From positions 2,437,001-2,501,000 of the forward strand of contig NZ_CP084622.1 in assembly GCF_020422885.1 (NCBI RefSeq): DNA of 64,000 bases, written 5' to 3'. This DNA is from Mesobacillus sp. S13. GTDB taxonomy: Bacteria > Bacillota > Bacilli > Bacillales > Cytobacillaceae. Shown here piece after piece: positions 17,125 through 27,356 of the stretch. The position numbers and the translations under genes are program-made. Under the pieces are notes generated by a model. It had not been told where the DNA came from. It did not search any database and worked only from the letters and a program-made list of their open reading frames with translations. The first letter of the stretch is position 1, and every line of letters begins with the position of its first letter.

Positions 17125-18305
17125 TTGGCTTCCTCCTTTTTTACTGCAAAAATCCCTGCACTATTCAAAGCTTGGTCAATGTCCGCAATCAGGTCCTCTG
17201 CGCTCTCTAGCCCTACTGAGAGCCGGAGGAGGCCATCACTGATTCCGCGTCTTTCACGTTCATGCTGCGGCATGGCTGCATGGGACATTTTTGCGGGGTA
17301 GGAGAGGATGGACTCAACCGCTCCAAGACTAACTGCAAAAACAGGCAGTTTCAGTTGTTCTATAAATCTAGATAAAAGCTCTGAATTCTCAAGTACAAAA
17401 GATAATACAGCTCCGGGTCCATAAGCCTGCTGCTTTTGAATGCCTGACTGAGGGTGGTTCAGAAGACCAGGGTAAAAAACATTCTTGATGAAAGGCTGTT
17501 TATGTAAAAATTCAGCGATTCTCTTGGCGCTTTCCTGAGACTGATTCATTCTGACCGACAGAGTCTTCATGCCTCGCATCACAAGCCATGCATCCTGTAC
17601 TCCCAAGACTGCACCGAATGAGTTCTGAAGGCAATACAGCCTTTTTGCCAGTTCTTCATCCTTGACTACTGCTAGACCCGCGACCGTATCACTATGGCCG
17701 GATAAAAACTTTGTGGCGCTGTGAAGGACAATATCAGCTCCGAGTTCAAGAGGACGCTGCAAGTAAGGTGTCATGAAAGTGTTGTCGACAAAGGTTAGGG
17801 CACCGTGACTCTTCGCTATTTCGCTGATCGCGGCAATATCCGTTACTTTTAACAGGGGGTTGGAAGGCGTTTCTGCATATAGCAGGGCTGTGTTTGGCCT
17901 GATCGCTTGTTCCACTGCCTCAAGGTCGGTCATATCGACAAAAGTGTGCTCTATACCAAAACGATTCAACACCTGTGTCACCATCCGGTATGTTCCTCCA
18001 TAAACATCCTCGGTGACGACCACATGATCTCCCTGCGAGAGAAGCAAAAATGCCGTTGAAATAGCAGCCATGCCAGATGAAAAAGCAAACCCGCGGACAC
18101 CGCCTTCCAGTTCGGCTATAATTTCCTCTAGTGCCTCTCTGGTGGGATTAAGGCTGCGGCTATAATCATATTTTCCGAACTCATCCGCAGAAAACTGATG
18201 GAAGGTAGAGGCATGCTGGATGGGCACACTCACTCCGCCAGTGGCTGGGTCTACTTTATGTTTGTTATGCAGCAACTGGGTTTCGAATGTATATCGATGG
18301 CTCAT
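17121..18305 (-). CDS. metC: Cystathionine beta-lyase
   Basis: 394 residues, a fold-type I PLP enzyme of the Cys/Met metabolism family. SATKFLSGHSDTVAGLAV contains the PLP-binding Lys; EDVYGGTYRM, ETPSNPLLKVTDI and VDNTFMTPYLQRPLELGADI are the cofactor-binding segments. Order in the operon and similarity to the Bacillus metI-metC pair support cystathionine beta-lyase (cystathionine to homocysteine) rather than gamma-lyase, although the motifs alone do not separate them. The start overlaps the metI stop (ATGA). Confidence 0.92.
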   Translation of the reverse strand: MSHRYTFETQLLHNKHKVDPATGGVSVPIQHASTFHQFSADEFGKYDYSRSLNPTREALEEIIAELEGGVRGFAFSSGMAAISTAFLLLSQGDHVVVTEDVYGGTYRMVTQVLNRFGIEHTFVDMTDLEAVEQAIRPNTALLYAETPSNPLLKVTDIAAISEIAKSHGALTFVDNTFMTPYLQRPLELGADIVLHSATKFLSGHSDTVAGLAVVKDEELAKRLYCLQNSFGAVLGVQDAWLVMRGMKTLSVRMNQSQESAKRIAEFLHKQPFIKNVFYPGLLNHPQSGIQKQQAYGPGAVLSFVLENSELLSRFIEQLKLPVFAVSLGAVESILSYPAKMSHAAMPQHERERRGISDGLLRLSVGLESAEDLIADIDQALNSAGIFAVKKEEAK

Positions 18306-19417
18306 AAAACTTCAACCTCCAGGCGTGCTTTATTGAATGAATGATCCAAGTCAGATTTCAAATCCTCCACATTTTCGATTCCCACCGAGAACCGCAGCAG
18401 CCGTTCACAAACACCCGTTTTTTCTCGTATTTCTGCCGGGATGTCAGCATGTGTCTGTGTTGCAGGATAGGTAATAAAGCTTTCAACTCCGCCAAGACTT
18501 TCAGCAAACGTGATGACTGATAGACTTTGTAAAAATGGATTGACCATGGCAGGGGAGTGTACCCTGAAAGAAATCATTCCGCCTCTTCCGGGATAAAGGA
18601 CATCCTTCACTGCAGGATGATGCTGTAAATAACTGACCAATTCACTGGCATTTTTCTCATGGCGTTCCATTCTTAATGACAATGTCTTCATACCACGAAT
18701 CAGCAGCCAGGAGTCGAATGGACTTAAGACCGCTCCGCCGCCATTATGATGGAGGAAGAGGGATTCACATAGGTGCTCACCCTTTGCCACGATCAGCCCA
18801 GCAAGCACATCATTATGACCGCCAAGATATTTAGTTGCACTGTGAATGACGATATCTGCTCCTAAAGTCAATGGTTTTTGCAGCAGGGGAGTGTAAAAGG
18901 TATTATCAACAATCAGAAGAATACCGTTTTCTTTAGCAATCTTGGCAATTGCTTCAATATCAGCTTGTTCCATCAGCGGATTCGTCGGCGTCTCTACAAA
19001 AAGAGCCTTCGTCTTTTGTGTTATGGCCGATTTGACTTCGATTAGATCAGACATGTCAGTATAAGTACTGGTTAATCCCCATTTTTTGAAACCTTGTTCG
19101 AGAAGACGATAAGTGCCTCCATATAAATCCTTAGAGACAATCCATTCATCTCCGTGCTCGAATAGTGAAAGAACGGTCCAGATTGCTGCCATTCCGGAGC
19201 TGCAGGCAAAGCCGCGATCACCCTCCTCAAGGTCTGCGATCGCCTTCTCAAGAATTTCACGAGTAGGATTGCCGGTGCGGACATAATCATAGCCGCTTGA
19301 TCGGCCGATCCCTTCATGACGATAGGCTGTAGTCAAATAAATTGGTGGATTGACAGCTCCTGTTATTGTTTCACTCCTGTTTCCAAGCTGCGCAAGCTTT
19401 GTATCGATTTCTGCCAA
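18302..19417 (-). CDS. metI: Cystathionine gamma-synthase / O-acetylhomoserine (thiol)-lyase
   Basis: 371 residues from the TTG at 19417, chosen because TAGGAGTGAG lies just before it and because the protein then begins AEIDTKLAQLGNRSETITG, like MetI of B. subtilis. A longer in-frame reading runs into the riboswitch terminator and is not credible. PLP Lys lies in HSATKYLGGHNDVLAGLIV; SKDLYGGTYRL and VDNTFYTPLLQKPL are the family segments. It joins cysteine and an activated homoserine to form cystathionine. First gene of the operon. Confidence 0.94.
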   Translation of the reverse strand: MAEIDTKLAQLGNRSETITGAVNPPIYLTTAYRHEGIGRSSGYDYVRTGNPTREILEKAIADLEEGDRGFACSSGMAAIWTVLSLFEHGDEWIVSKDLYGGTYRLLEQGFKKWGLTSTYTDMSDLIEVKSAITQKTKALFVETPTNPLMEQADIEAIAKIAKENGILLIVDNTFYTPLLQKPLTLGADIVIHSATKYLGGHNDVLAGLIVAKGEHLCESLFLHHNGGGAVLSPFDSWLLIRGMKTLSLRMERHEKNASELVSYLQHHPAVKDVLYPGRGGMISFRVHSPAMVNPFLQSLSVITFAESLGGVESFITYPATQTHADIPAEIREKTGVCERLLRFSVGIENVEDLKSDLDHSFNKARLEVEVL

Positions 19418-19543
19418 TAGACTCACTCCTAATGATGTAGTGGAGGGCAATTTTTGTTTTATGAGAAAAGACGAGATCTTCGACTTAAAACAGACAGGTA
19501 CCACATGAGCTCCAGAAAACAATGCGGGAAGTCCTTGATAAAA

Positions 19544-19705
19544 CAAAAAAAGCCTTCTTAAGAAGAAGACTTTTACAGATGATAGCCATTCTTCTTATCT
19601 GCCAAGTTAAAAAACTTGCTGGAATTAGCACCTTTTCAACAAACAAGGTTGAAGGTTGCTGAAGCTTCATTGGGCCAGGACCCTCAGCTTCTCTGGATAA
19701 GATTT
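19544..19705 (-). promoter_or_regulatory. SAM-I (S-box) riboswitch with terminator
   Basis: Read on the minus strand. The leader has the S-box core: TCTTATCCAGAGAAGCTGAG (P1/P2), then CAATGAAGCTTCAGCAACC, GGTGCTAATTCCAGCAAG and the closing AGATAAGA, spanning about 19702-19593. It is followed by an intrinsic terminator at 19574-19544 (AAAGTCTTCTT with AAGAAGGCTTT, then T8). High SAM would favour termination and shut off the whole met operon. Confidence 0.95.
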
Positions 19706-19734
19706 CATAATATTGAATTATTAAATTTCTCTAA

Positions 19735-19763
19735 ATATTACAGCTATTCAGGGTCAATGTCAA
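19735..19763 (-). promoter_or_regulatory. SigA promoter of the met operon
   Basis: TTGACA (19763-19758), 17 bp, TAATAT (19740-19735), placing the transcript start about 25 bp before the riboswitch. Confidence 0.85.
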
Positions 19764-19861
19764 TCATTTAATTAAAGCGGTAAAGTAAATAGGTAAAAAA
19801 TCATGGTGGGTGTGCGAATTAGTTTGTTTTTGATAGATTCTGGGGGATAAGGGGGCTACTG

Positions 19862-20240
19862 CTGTCATGAATCTGATGTTATTATGATAGGTTTTCAGAT
19901 TAAAGGCATAACTCTGTCAAGAATCTGCTGTTTTTATGACAACTTTTCAGCTTATGGACGCAAACCTGTCAAGAATCTGCTGTTTTTATGACAACTTTTC
20001 AGCTTATAGGGGCAAACCTGTCAAGAATCTGCTGTTTTTATGACAACTTTTCAGCTTATAGGAGCAAACCTGTCAAGAATCTGCTGTTTTTATGACAATT
20101 TTTCAGCTTATAGGGGCAAACCTGTCAAGAATACGTTGTTCTTATGACAGCTTTTCAGTTTATATGGGCAAAGCTGTCAAGAATCTGCTGTTTTTATGAC
20201 AGCTTTTCAGTTTATGGAGGCAAACCTGTCAAGAGCACCC
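19862..20240. repeat. Tandem repeat B: seven units, exact 52-bp period
   Basis: CTGTCAAGAAT starts at 19914, 19966, 20018, 20070, 20122, 20174 and 20226 (partial), all 52 bp apart; a degenerate unit precedes at about 19862. Neighbouring central units differ by only one or a few bases. Each unit contains the inverted repeat CTGTCA-N17-TGACAR. It fills the gap between the npr terminator and the met promoter; 19764-19861 shows nothing else recognisable. Confidence 0.93.
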
Positions 20241-20285
20241 CAGCACCCATTCCAAACAGCAAGCCTCATTTTCAAAAGAACCCTA

Positions 20286-20322
20286 TAAAAAAACTAGCTC
20301 ACCTCTAAAAGATGAGCCAGTC
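20286..20322 (-). terminator. Terminator of the neutral protease gene
   Basis: On the minus strand ACTGGCTCATC-TTTTAGA-GGTGAGCTAGT followed by T7. Confidence 0.85.
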
Positions 20323-20340
20323 TTGCTTAATAGATAACTA

Positions 20341-21993
<1,653 letters not shown>

Positions 21994-22151
21994 CTAGCTA
22001 ATAATAATTAGTAGATTATCATATTTATACTTCAATAGTCTGAACATTTCAACAACTAAGTCGCAAAATGTCGAATTATCATGTTGGGAAATTTTTTGCG
22101 ATATGAGAAAAGGGGATATAACAAAATTTCAATAAAAGTAGTCAGAATTTA

Positions 22152-22181
22152 TTGACTAATTCACCAATATATTTTTATTAT
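22152..22181 (+). promoter_or_regulatory. SigA-type promoter of cstA
   Basis: TTGACT, 18 bp, TATTAT, 41 bp before the ATG. A small inverted repeat AGTTG-TAGTAC-CAACT follows at 22184-22199. No cre box was seen in 21970-22222. Confidence 0.6.
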
Positions 22182-22222
22182 TAAGTTGTAGTACCAACTC
22201 ATAAAAAGGGAGGTTTTAATCA

Positions 22223-23965
22223 ATGAACTCTTTATGGTTAGCCGTGATCGGGATGATTGTCTTTGCGATTGGCTATCGATTCTATTCCAAGTGGGTAGCA
22301 GAAAAGATTTACCGTCTCGATCCGAATTATGTGACACCGGCACATCAATATTCTGACGGGGTTGATTTTGTCCCAACAAAGAAAATGATCCTTTGGGGAC
22401 ATCATTTTACGTCTGTAGCCGGTGCGGCACCAATTGTAGGGCCAGCAATCGCCGTATATTGGGGTTGGCTGCCAGCATTCCTGTGGGTTACTTTGGGCAC
22501 GGTCTTTGCTGCAGGTGTCCATGATTTCGGAACTCTTGTCCTCTCAGTCAGGAATAAGGGGCAGTCAGTAGGGACCATCACCAATAAACTGATTGGCAAA
22601 CGCGCAAAAATCATGTTCTTATTCATTATTTTAATACTTGTTTTGATGGTCAATGCTGTTTTTGCATGGGTCATTGCCAACCTGTTTGTAAAATTCCCTG
22701 CGAGTGTTCTATCTGTCTTCCTTCAGATCCCGCTTGCAATTTGGATTGGTTACGCAGTTTATAAAAAGAAGAAGGGAATGCTTGTACCTTCATTGATAGC
22801 TCTGGGAGTCATGTATGGGGCGGCAATCCTTGCAAGCCGTGTGCCTGCACTCCAAATTGATCTTGTGAAGTACTTTGGCGGAGCGGATAATACTGTACTG
22901 TTCGGTCTTAGTGGTGTGTCAATGGCATTCCTGGTCTGGATTGTCGTTTTGATGGTGTATGTTTACATCGCCTCGACTTTACCTGTCTGGAAGCTTCTCC
23001 AGCCTCGCGATTACATCAATTCACACCAATTGGTTGTAGGTTTATTTATTTTATATGCCGGGCTGGTTTTCCTTCAGCCTGAGGTTACAGCTCCTGCTAT
23101 GAATGCTGCGGCTACCGATGTTTCCTGGTTCCCGCTTTTATTCATCACAATTGCATGCGGGGCAATTTCAGGTTTCCATGGACTTGTTTCTTCAGGAACA
23201 TCCTCCAAGCAGCTTGAAAAAGAAACCGATGCGCGGTTTGTTGGTTATCTCGGAGCAGTCGGTGAAGGGGTACTTGCCCTGATCGCTATCATTGCGGTAG
23301 TCACCGTATTTGCAACAAAAGCAGATTTTACTGCTGCTTATTCTAGCTTTGCTGCTGCAAGTGCAGGAGGCCTTGGCAACTTCATCAATGGTGCTGCACA
23401 GCTTGCAACTGGAATCTGGATTCCTGCAGATATTGCAAGGACGATTGTTTCCATTATCGTTGTCAGCTTTGCTGCTACAACATTAGACACATCCGTAAGA
23501 TTGATGCGTTATATCATCGCTGAGATTGGAAGCGAGTACAACGTCCAGGCTTTGACAAAAACTCATGTAGCCACGACTGTAGCAGTTGTTTCAAGTGCTG
23601 CACTTGTACTATTGCCAAAGGGACCAAACGGATTCGGTTCTGGTGGATACCTGTTGTGGCCATTGTTTGGAACGAGCAACCAGCTTTTGGCAGGTGTAAG
23701 TCTTCTCCTTGTTTCCATCTGGCTGAAACGTCAGGGAAGGAATTATCTTGTCACCTTCATTCCAATGGTTTTTGTATTCTTCATGACACTCTGGGCAATG
23801 ATTCAGCAGGTCATTTTCCAGTGGTCTGGTTATGGAAGCGGCGAGTTGAATATGCTGCTCTTTGGCATCGGCGGACTGATCCTGATTTTTGTATTCTGGA
23901 TCATCCTCGAGGCAATCTCTGCTTTTAGTAAGAACAATCCGCCGCCTATAGGCAAGGAAATGTAA
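22223..23965 (+). CDS. cstA: Carbon starvation protein A (peptide/pyruvate transporter family)
   Basis: 580 residues with about 16 hydrophobic segments. The start is ATG behind GGGAGG. Family motifs: RFYSKWVAEKIYRLDP near the N-terminus, PTKKMILWGHHFTSVAGAAPIVGPAIAVYWGWLPA, and ISGFHGLVSSGTSSKQLEKETDARFVGYLG in the middle. CstA-family proteins import peptides or pyruvate during carbon limitation. It leads an apparent three-gene operon with a CC-tailed small protein and an ArsA-like ATPase. Confidence 0.95.
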   Translation: MNSLWLAVIGMIVFAIGYRFYSKWVAEKIYRLDPNYVTPAHQYSDGVDFVPTKKMILWGHHFTSVAGAAPIVGPAIAVYWGWLPAFLWVTLGTVFAAGVHDFGTLVLSVRNKGQSVGTITNKLIGKRAKIMFLFIILILVLMVNAVFAWVIANLFVKFPASVLSVFLQIPLAIWIGYAVYKKKKGMLVPSLIALGVMYGAAILASRVPALQIDLVKYFGGADNTVLFGLSGVSMAFLVWIVVLMVYVYIASTLPVWKLLQPRDYINSHQLVVGLFILYAGLVFLQPEVTAPAMNAAATDVSWFPLLFITIACGAISGFHGLVSSGTSSKQLEKETDARFVGYLGAVGEGVLALIAIIAVVTVFATKADFTAAYSSFAAASAGGLGNFINGAAQLATGIWIPADIARTIVSIIVVSFAATTLDTSVRLMRYIIAEIGSEYNVQALTKTHVATTVAVVSSAALVLLPKGPNGFGSGGYLLWPLFGTSNQLLAGVSLLLVSIWLKRQGRNYLVTFIPMVFVFFMTLWAMIQQVIFQWSGYGSGELNMLLFGIGGLILIFVFWIILEAISAFSKNNPPPIGKEM

Positions 23966-24023
23966 GTTAGTGGAGGCCGGGTGACCGGTCTCTATTGTCA
24001 TTTTGGAAAGGGGGTAAAGCATA

Positions 24024-24287
24024 GTGGGATTCTATGACCAATTCAAACGCGCCATCGCTGTATACGATGAAATCCTCAGGCAGCCGCACAGAACGGAAAT
24101 TGCCCGTGAGTTAAGAGACGAAGAAGACCTTTTTATGCTCCTTTGTTTTTCGGAAATGCTCGGCCTGCCTAACCCGGCATTTTACTATACTTTGGAACTC
24201 TACCCTGTCATTATCGAACGTTTCCATGATTGGCATCTGAGGGCTGGTATGGAGAAATCCCCGCTTGAAGGAATACGCTGCTGTTAG
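24024..24287 (+). CDS. CC-tailed small protein (cory-CC-star type)
   Basis: 87 residues with GTG start behind GGGGGTAAAGC. It is a small helical protein (GFYDQFKRAIAVYDEILRQPHR, EDLFMLLCFSEMLGLPNPAFYYTLELYP) whose last two residues are Cys-Cys immediately before the stop codon (GIRCC). This agrees with the family I remember as cory-CC-star, named for that ending. The tail suggests metal binding, thiol chemistry or lipid attachment, but no function is established to my knowledge. It lies 58 bp after cstA and 11 bp before the ArsA-like gene. Confidence 0.75.
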   Translation: MGFYDQFKRAIAVYDEILRQPHRTEIARELRDEEDLFMLLCFSEMLGLPNPAFYYTLELYPVIIERFHDWHLRAGMEKSPLEGIRCC

Positions 24288-24298
24288 GAGGAAGTGTT

Positions 24299-25264
24299 AT
24301 GACTATGCTGGATAAGAAGATATATTTTATTGGCGGAAAAGGTGGTGTTGGCAAAAGTACAACATCAGCAGCCATGGCGCTCTTGCTTGCGCAAAAAGGG
24401 AAGAAGATCCTGCTGGTTTCAACAGATCCCGCCCATAATACCGGGGATTTATTTCACCGGAACTTCACTGGTGGAAAAATTGAAAGAGCAACTCGAAACC
24501 TTGACGTTCTGGAGATCGACTCAGAACAGGAGTCCAGGAACTACATCAATGGTGTAAAGGGAAATTTGAAAGGACTGGTGAAAGCGACCATGCTGGAGGA
24601 GGTCAACAGACAGATTGATATGGCCGCATCCTCGCCTGGGTCAGAAGAAGCAGCACTGTTTGACAAAATCACCTCATTGGTTCTGGAGGAAATAACAAAT
24701 TATGATGCCATTGTTTTTGATACAGCACCGACAGGTCATACAATCCGGTTGCTGACTCTGCCGGAGTTGATGGGTGTCTGGATGGACGGGCTGTTGGAAC
24801 GGCGGAAAAAGGCGAACGAAAATTACGCGCAGTGGATGAATGATGGAGAAGTCGTTGACGACCCTTTATATGACAAGCTGAATGAACGAAAAAATCGATT
24901 CAAACGCGTTAGGGAAATCCTGCTTGACGGTAGACAAACAGAGTATGTATTTGTACTGAACGCCGAACGTCTGCCAATACTTGAAACAGCCAAGGCAATA
25001 GAAACACTTCATCAGCATGGAATTCATGTGAACTCCATCGTTGTCAACAAGGTTATCCCTGAGGAGGCAGATGGAAGGTTCATGGCACAAAGGAGATCGA
25101 ACGAAAGATTGTATCTAGATGAAATCGCAGAAAAATTCAAAAATCAGAGACAAGTTTTCCTTCCGCTCCTTGAGCAGGATATTTCCTCACTTAGCTCCCT
25201 GGAATTAATTTCAGGACTTTTGGGAAAACAAATTGATATGAACATAGAGCAAAGTCAAAAGTAG
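24299..25264 (+). CDS. ArsA/GET3-family ATPase without cysteines
   Basis: 321 residues, single-domain length. The start is ATG behind TAGGAGG. Deviant Walker A GGKGGVGKSTTSAA at about residues 12-25, VSTDPAHNTGDLF (switch I type), DAIVFDTAPTGHTIRLL (switch II) and a late VFVLNAERLPILETAKAIETL complete the ArsA/TRC40 ATPase core. The protein has no cysteine at all, so it cannot bind arsenite as ArsA does, and it lacks the CxxC that dimerises GET3. Its partner is probably the CC-tailed protein encoded just upstream, and the operon context is CstA. Confidence 0.88.
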   Translation: MTMLDKKIYFIGGKGGVGKSTTSAAMALLLAQKGKKILLVSTDPAHNTGDLFHRNFTGGKIERATRNLDVLEIDSEQESRNYINGVKGNLKGLVKATMLEEVNRQIDMAASSPGSEEAALFDKITSLVLEEITNYDAIVFDTAPTGHTIRLLTLPELMGVWMDGLLERRKKANENYAQWMNDGEVVDDPLYDKLNERKNRFKRVREILLDGRQTEYVFVLNAERLPILETAKAIETLHQHGIHVNSIVVNKVIPEEADGRFMAQRRSNERLYLDEIAEKFKNQRQVFLPLLEQDISSLSSLELISGLLGKQIDMNIEQSQK

Positions 25265-25378
25265 AGTTTTTATTGCATAAATTAGGGATATATAAAAGCA
25301 TGGTTAATTTTTTGGGAAGTATGGAAACATATGCTATTGATAGCGAATGGAAACTGCGGCACAGAAAGGGGCATGAAA

Positions 25379-26056
25379 ATGAGGCGAATCTTTGCCGGCT
25401 CGATTACATCTTATAGTCAGTTCGGACATTTGAAGGTCCCTAAAGGTATAAGGAATATCTGTCCTGTTTGCAAGGAGAAGGTGGAGTTTGTACTTAAGTC
25501 GACGTATCAGAGCAGCAAACATGGACTGATGACTGAAAGTGTTTGCCCCTCATGTAAAAATAGTGTTCCATTTGTGATCATTACGAGGGAAAACATGACA
25601 CAGCCTGAAGTATACATATATGATCCACAAAGCTCAACTGATCCAACAAACCAGATCCAGCACATTCCTAAAATACCAGAAGAATTGGTCAGGGCCTATA
25701 AATCAGCAGTCAGCGTCTATCTTTCAAAAGAAAATACAGCAACTGCTGTATTGGCCAAGCGGGTTCTTGAGAATGTACTGAAAAACTTTCTGGGGGATAA
25801 GGCAAAGGGCTTGACTCTTGACCAGCAATTCGAAATGCTGCCGGACCATATTCATTTGGATAGAGCAGTCACTTCATTAAGCCCTTTGATGAAACCTGAA
25901 GGGGCGCTCCATAAGATGCTTGAGTTGGAATACGAGATGGATGATGAAATGACTGAACTAATCATGGATTTACTGGAAGACTTAATTCAATATCTGTTCG
26001 TATTGCCAGGAAAAATAGAAATGACCCGAGAACAAATTGAAAAAAAGCTAAATTGA
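25379..26056 (+). CDS. DUF4145-containing protein with zinc-ribbon
   Basis: 225 residues from ATG 25379, seven bases after GAAAGGGG; in-frame Met codons at 25331 and 25373 are less well placed. The N-terminus has two CxxC pairs (NICPVCKEK and SVCPSCKN) about 30 residues apart, a likely zinc ribbon. The C-terminal part (ATAVLAKRVLENVLKNFLG, LTLDQQFEMLPD, LHKMLELEYEMDDEM) is DUF4145, a helical domain often found beside restriction or defence-type proteins. Function unknown. No defence gene is adjacent. Confidence 0.78.
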   Translation: MRRIFAGSITSYSQFGHLKVPKGIRNICPVCKEKVEFVLKSTYQSSKHGLMTESVCPSCKNSVPFVIITRENMTQPEVYIYDPQSSTDPTNQIQHIPKIPEELVRAYKSAVSVYLSKENTATAVLAKRVLENVLKNFLGDKAKGLTLDQQFEMLPDHIHLDRAVTSLSPLMKPEGALHKMLELEYEMDDEMTELIMDLLEDLIQYLFVLPGKIEMTREQIEKKLN

Positions 26057-26062
26057 CTTTCA

Positions 26063-26090
26063 CAGCTTCCTCTGGGGGGGCTTTTCTATT
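26063..26090 (+). terminator. Weak terminator
   Basis: AGCTTCC-TCTGG-GGGGGCT (7 bp, two G-U) then TTTTCT. Confidence 0.45.
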
Positions 26091-26120
26091 CATTATGATG
26101 AATTCCCGTCAGCCAGATCA

Positions 26121-26474
26121 TGATGGACAAAATCACGACTATATCGATAGAAAATGTCCATCATCAAGGATATGATGGACAAAAATCATGACTTCATTCT
26201 AAAAAATGTCCATCATCAAGGATATGACGGACAAAAACCAAGACTTCAAGTCAAAAAATGTCCATCATCGACGCTATGATGGACAAAAATCATGACTTCA
26301 TTCTAAAAAATGTCCATCATCAAGCATATGACGGACAAAAATCATGACTTCATTCAAAAAAGTGTCCATCATCACGCTATGATGGACAAAAACCGCGACT
26401 TCTTTCGAAAAAAGTGACCATCAACGACACAATGACGGACACAATTACGCCCATATCGAAAAAAATGTCCGTCA
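26121..26474. repeat. Tandem repeat C: seven units, about 52-bp period, with inverted arms
   Basis: TGATGGAC or TGACGGAC begins at 26121, 26173, 26225, 26278, 26329, 26380 and 26433 (steps 52, 52, 53, 51, 51, 53). Each unit runs from this left arm through about 27 bases to a right arm GTCCATCA, so each is a large inverted repeat. From the second unit on, T and C versions of the arm alternate, giving a dimeric unit of about 104 bp. It fills the gap between convergent genes (26057-26573). Confidence 0.92.
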
Positions 26475-26516
26475 GCCAGGTTTTAACAGCCACAGAATAA
26501 GAGAATGTCAGACTTT

Positions 26517-26539
26517 ACGCCATCCATTTTGGATGGCGT
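26517..26539. terminator. Hairpin between convergent genes
   Basis: ACGCCATCC-ATTTT-GGATGGCGT, a perfect 9-bp stem. The T-run is short on both sides, so it is a moderate terminator. Confidence 0.6.
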
Positions 26540-26573
26540 TTCTCATTCACTGTACAGACCAGCTCCAACTTCA

Positions 26574-27356
26574 CTAAGGAGCCGCTACTTTCAGCAGCTT
26601 GAAAAAATCTTCCCGGTTATTTGCCTCATAGAGCAGTCTTTCATGATTGAAGATGGCATAATACGGCAGTGCTTCGATTGTTAAATCGGGGAATTGCTGG
26701 CGTGCTTCTTCAACATTATTCACCTGCATGGAATGAGCTTTATGAACATACTTGTTGTTTACCTGTTCAAGAGCCCAATTTTGCTGCTGTGCGTCTGGCA
26801 GATATAGCTCCAATACAGCCAAATAGCCTTTTTCTTCCGCGAGCTGGGATTGATAAGAAATCACTTCTTCTAGGATGATTGGAAAAGTATAATGATAGAC
26901 TTGATCTTGCCTGCCGGCTTCTATGATTACCGTACTTAGTCCAGCCACATTGTTAAAAGTATAGGTATCATCAAAAATCGTTTCTAAAGGAAGTGGGCCC
27001 AGTTCCAAATCTCCTCGTGAGCGATAAACGGAAACAGTTTCAATCCCGGCTTTTTCAGGTAAAGTGATCTTCAACTTGCTGAATGGTTTTACGTTTACAG
27101 GAAGCAAATCATGAAACAGGATTGGTGGCTCATCCTGGTCGACTACAGGTCCGATTCCTTTTTCCACCCAGGAAAACGCACCTGATTTATACAATACTTC
27201 CTGACCGTCAATCGTGATGACAGCTTTCGGTATACTAGTAGATGCTTCTTTTTCCTGCTCTGGCACTCGTGAATTGAAGGTATCCAATGTATAAATTAAT
27301 AAGACTGAAATAAGGACGAGTGCGTAAGGAAGCCATTTTTTATTCAAGGCTATCAT
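26574..27356 (-). CDS. Membrane-anchored extracytoplasmic hypothetical protein
   Basis: 260 residues. Residues 8-24 are one transmembrane helix (WLPYALVLISVLLIYTL), then a soluble domain. The last part (AVLELYLPDAQQQNWALEQVNNKY, EEARQQFPDLTIEALPYYAIFNHERLLYEANNREDFFKLL) looks thioredoxin-like without a CxxC. The middle (KPFSKLKITLPEKAGIETVSVYRSRGDLELGPLPL) is β-rich. I do not recognise a named family. The start overlaps the end of the upstream small gene by 17 bp, so the two are translationally coupled. Confidence 0.65.
   Translation of the reverse strand: MIALNKKWLPYALVLISVLLIYTLDTFNSRVPEQEKEASTSIPKAVITIDGQEVLYKSGAFSWVEKGIGPVVDQDEPPILFHDLLPVNVKPFSKLKITLPEKAGIETVSVYRSRGDLELGPLPLETIFDDTYTFNNVAGLSTVIIEAGRQDQVYHYTFPIILEEVISYQSQLAEEKGYLAVLELYLPDAQQQNWALEQVNNKYVHKAHSMQVNNVEEARQQFPDLTIEALPYYAIFNHERLLYEANNREDFFKLLKVAAP

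Noticed and set aside
19418..19546. Longer MetI starting upstream of the TTG at 19417
   Set aside because: The extension starts inside the riboswitch terminator and does not resemble MetI; a good ribosome binding site precedes the TTG.
19862..20240. 52-bp repeat array as a CRISPR
   Set aside because: The repeats are directly contiguous without unique spacers, unit length is constant and no cas gene is near. The same holds for arrays C, D and E.
24299..25264. ArsA-like gene as an arsenic resistance determinant
   Set aside because: No cysteines, single domain, no arsB/arsR/arsC near; operon context is cstA.
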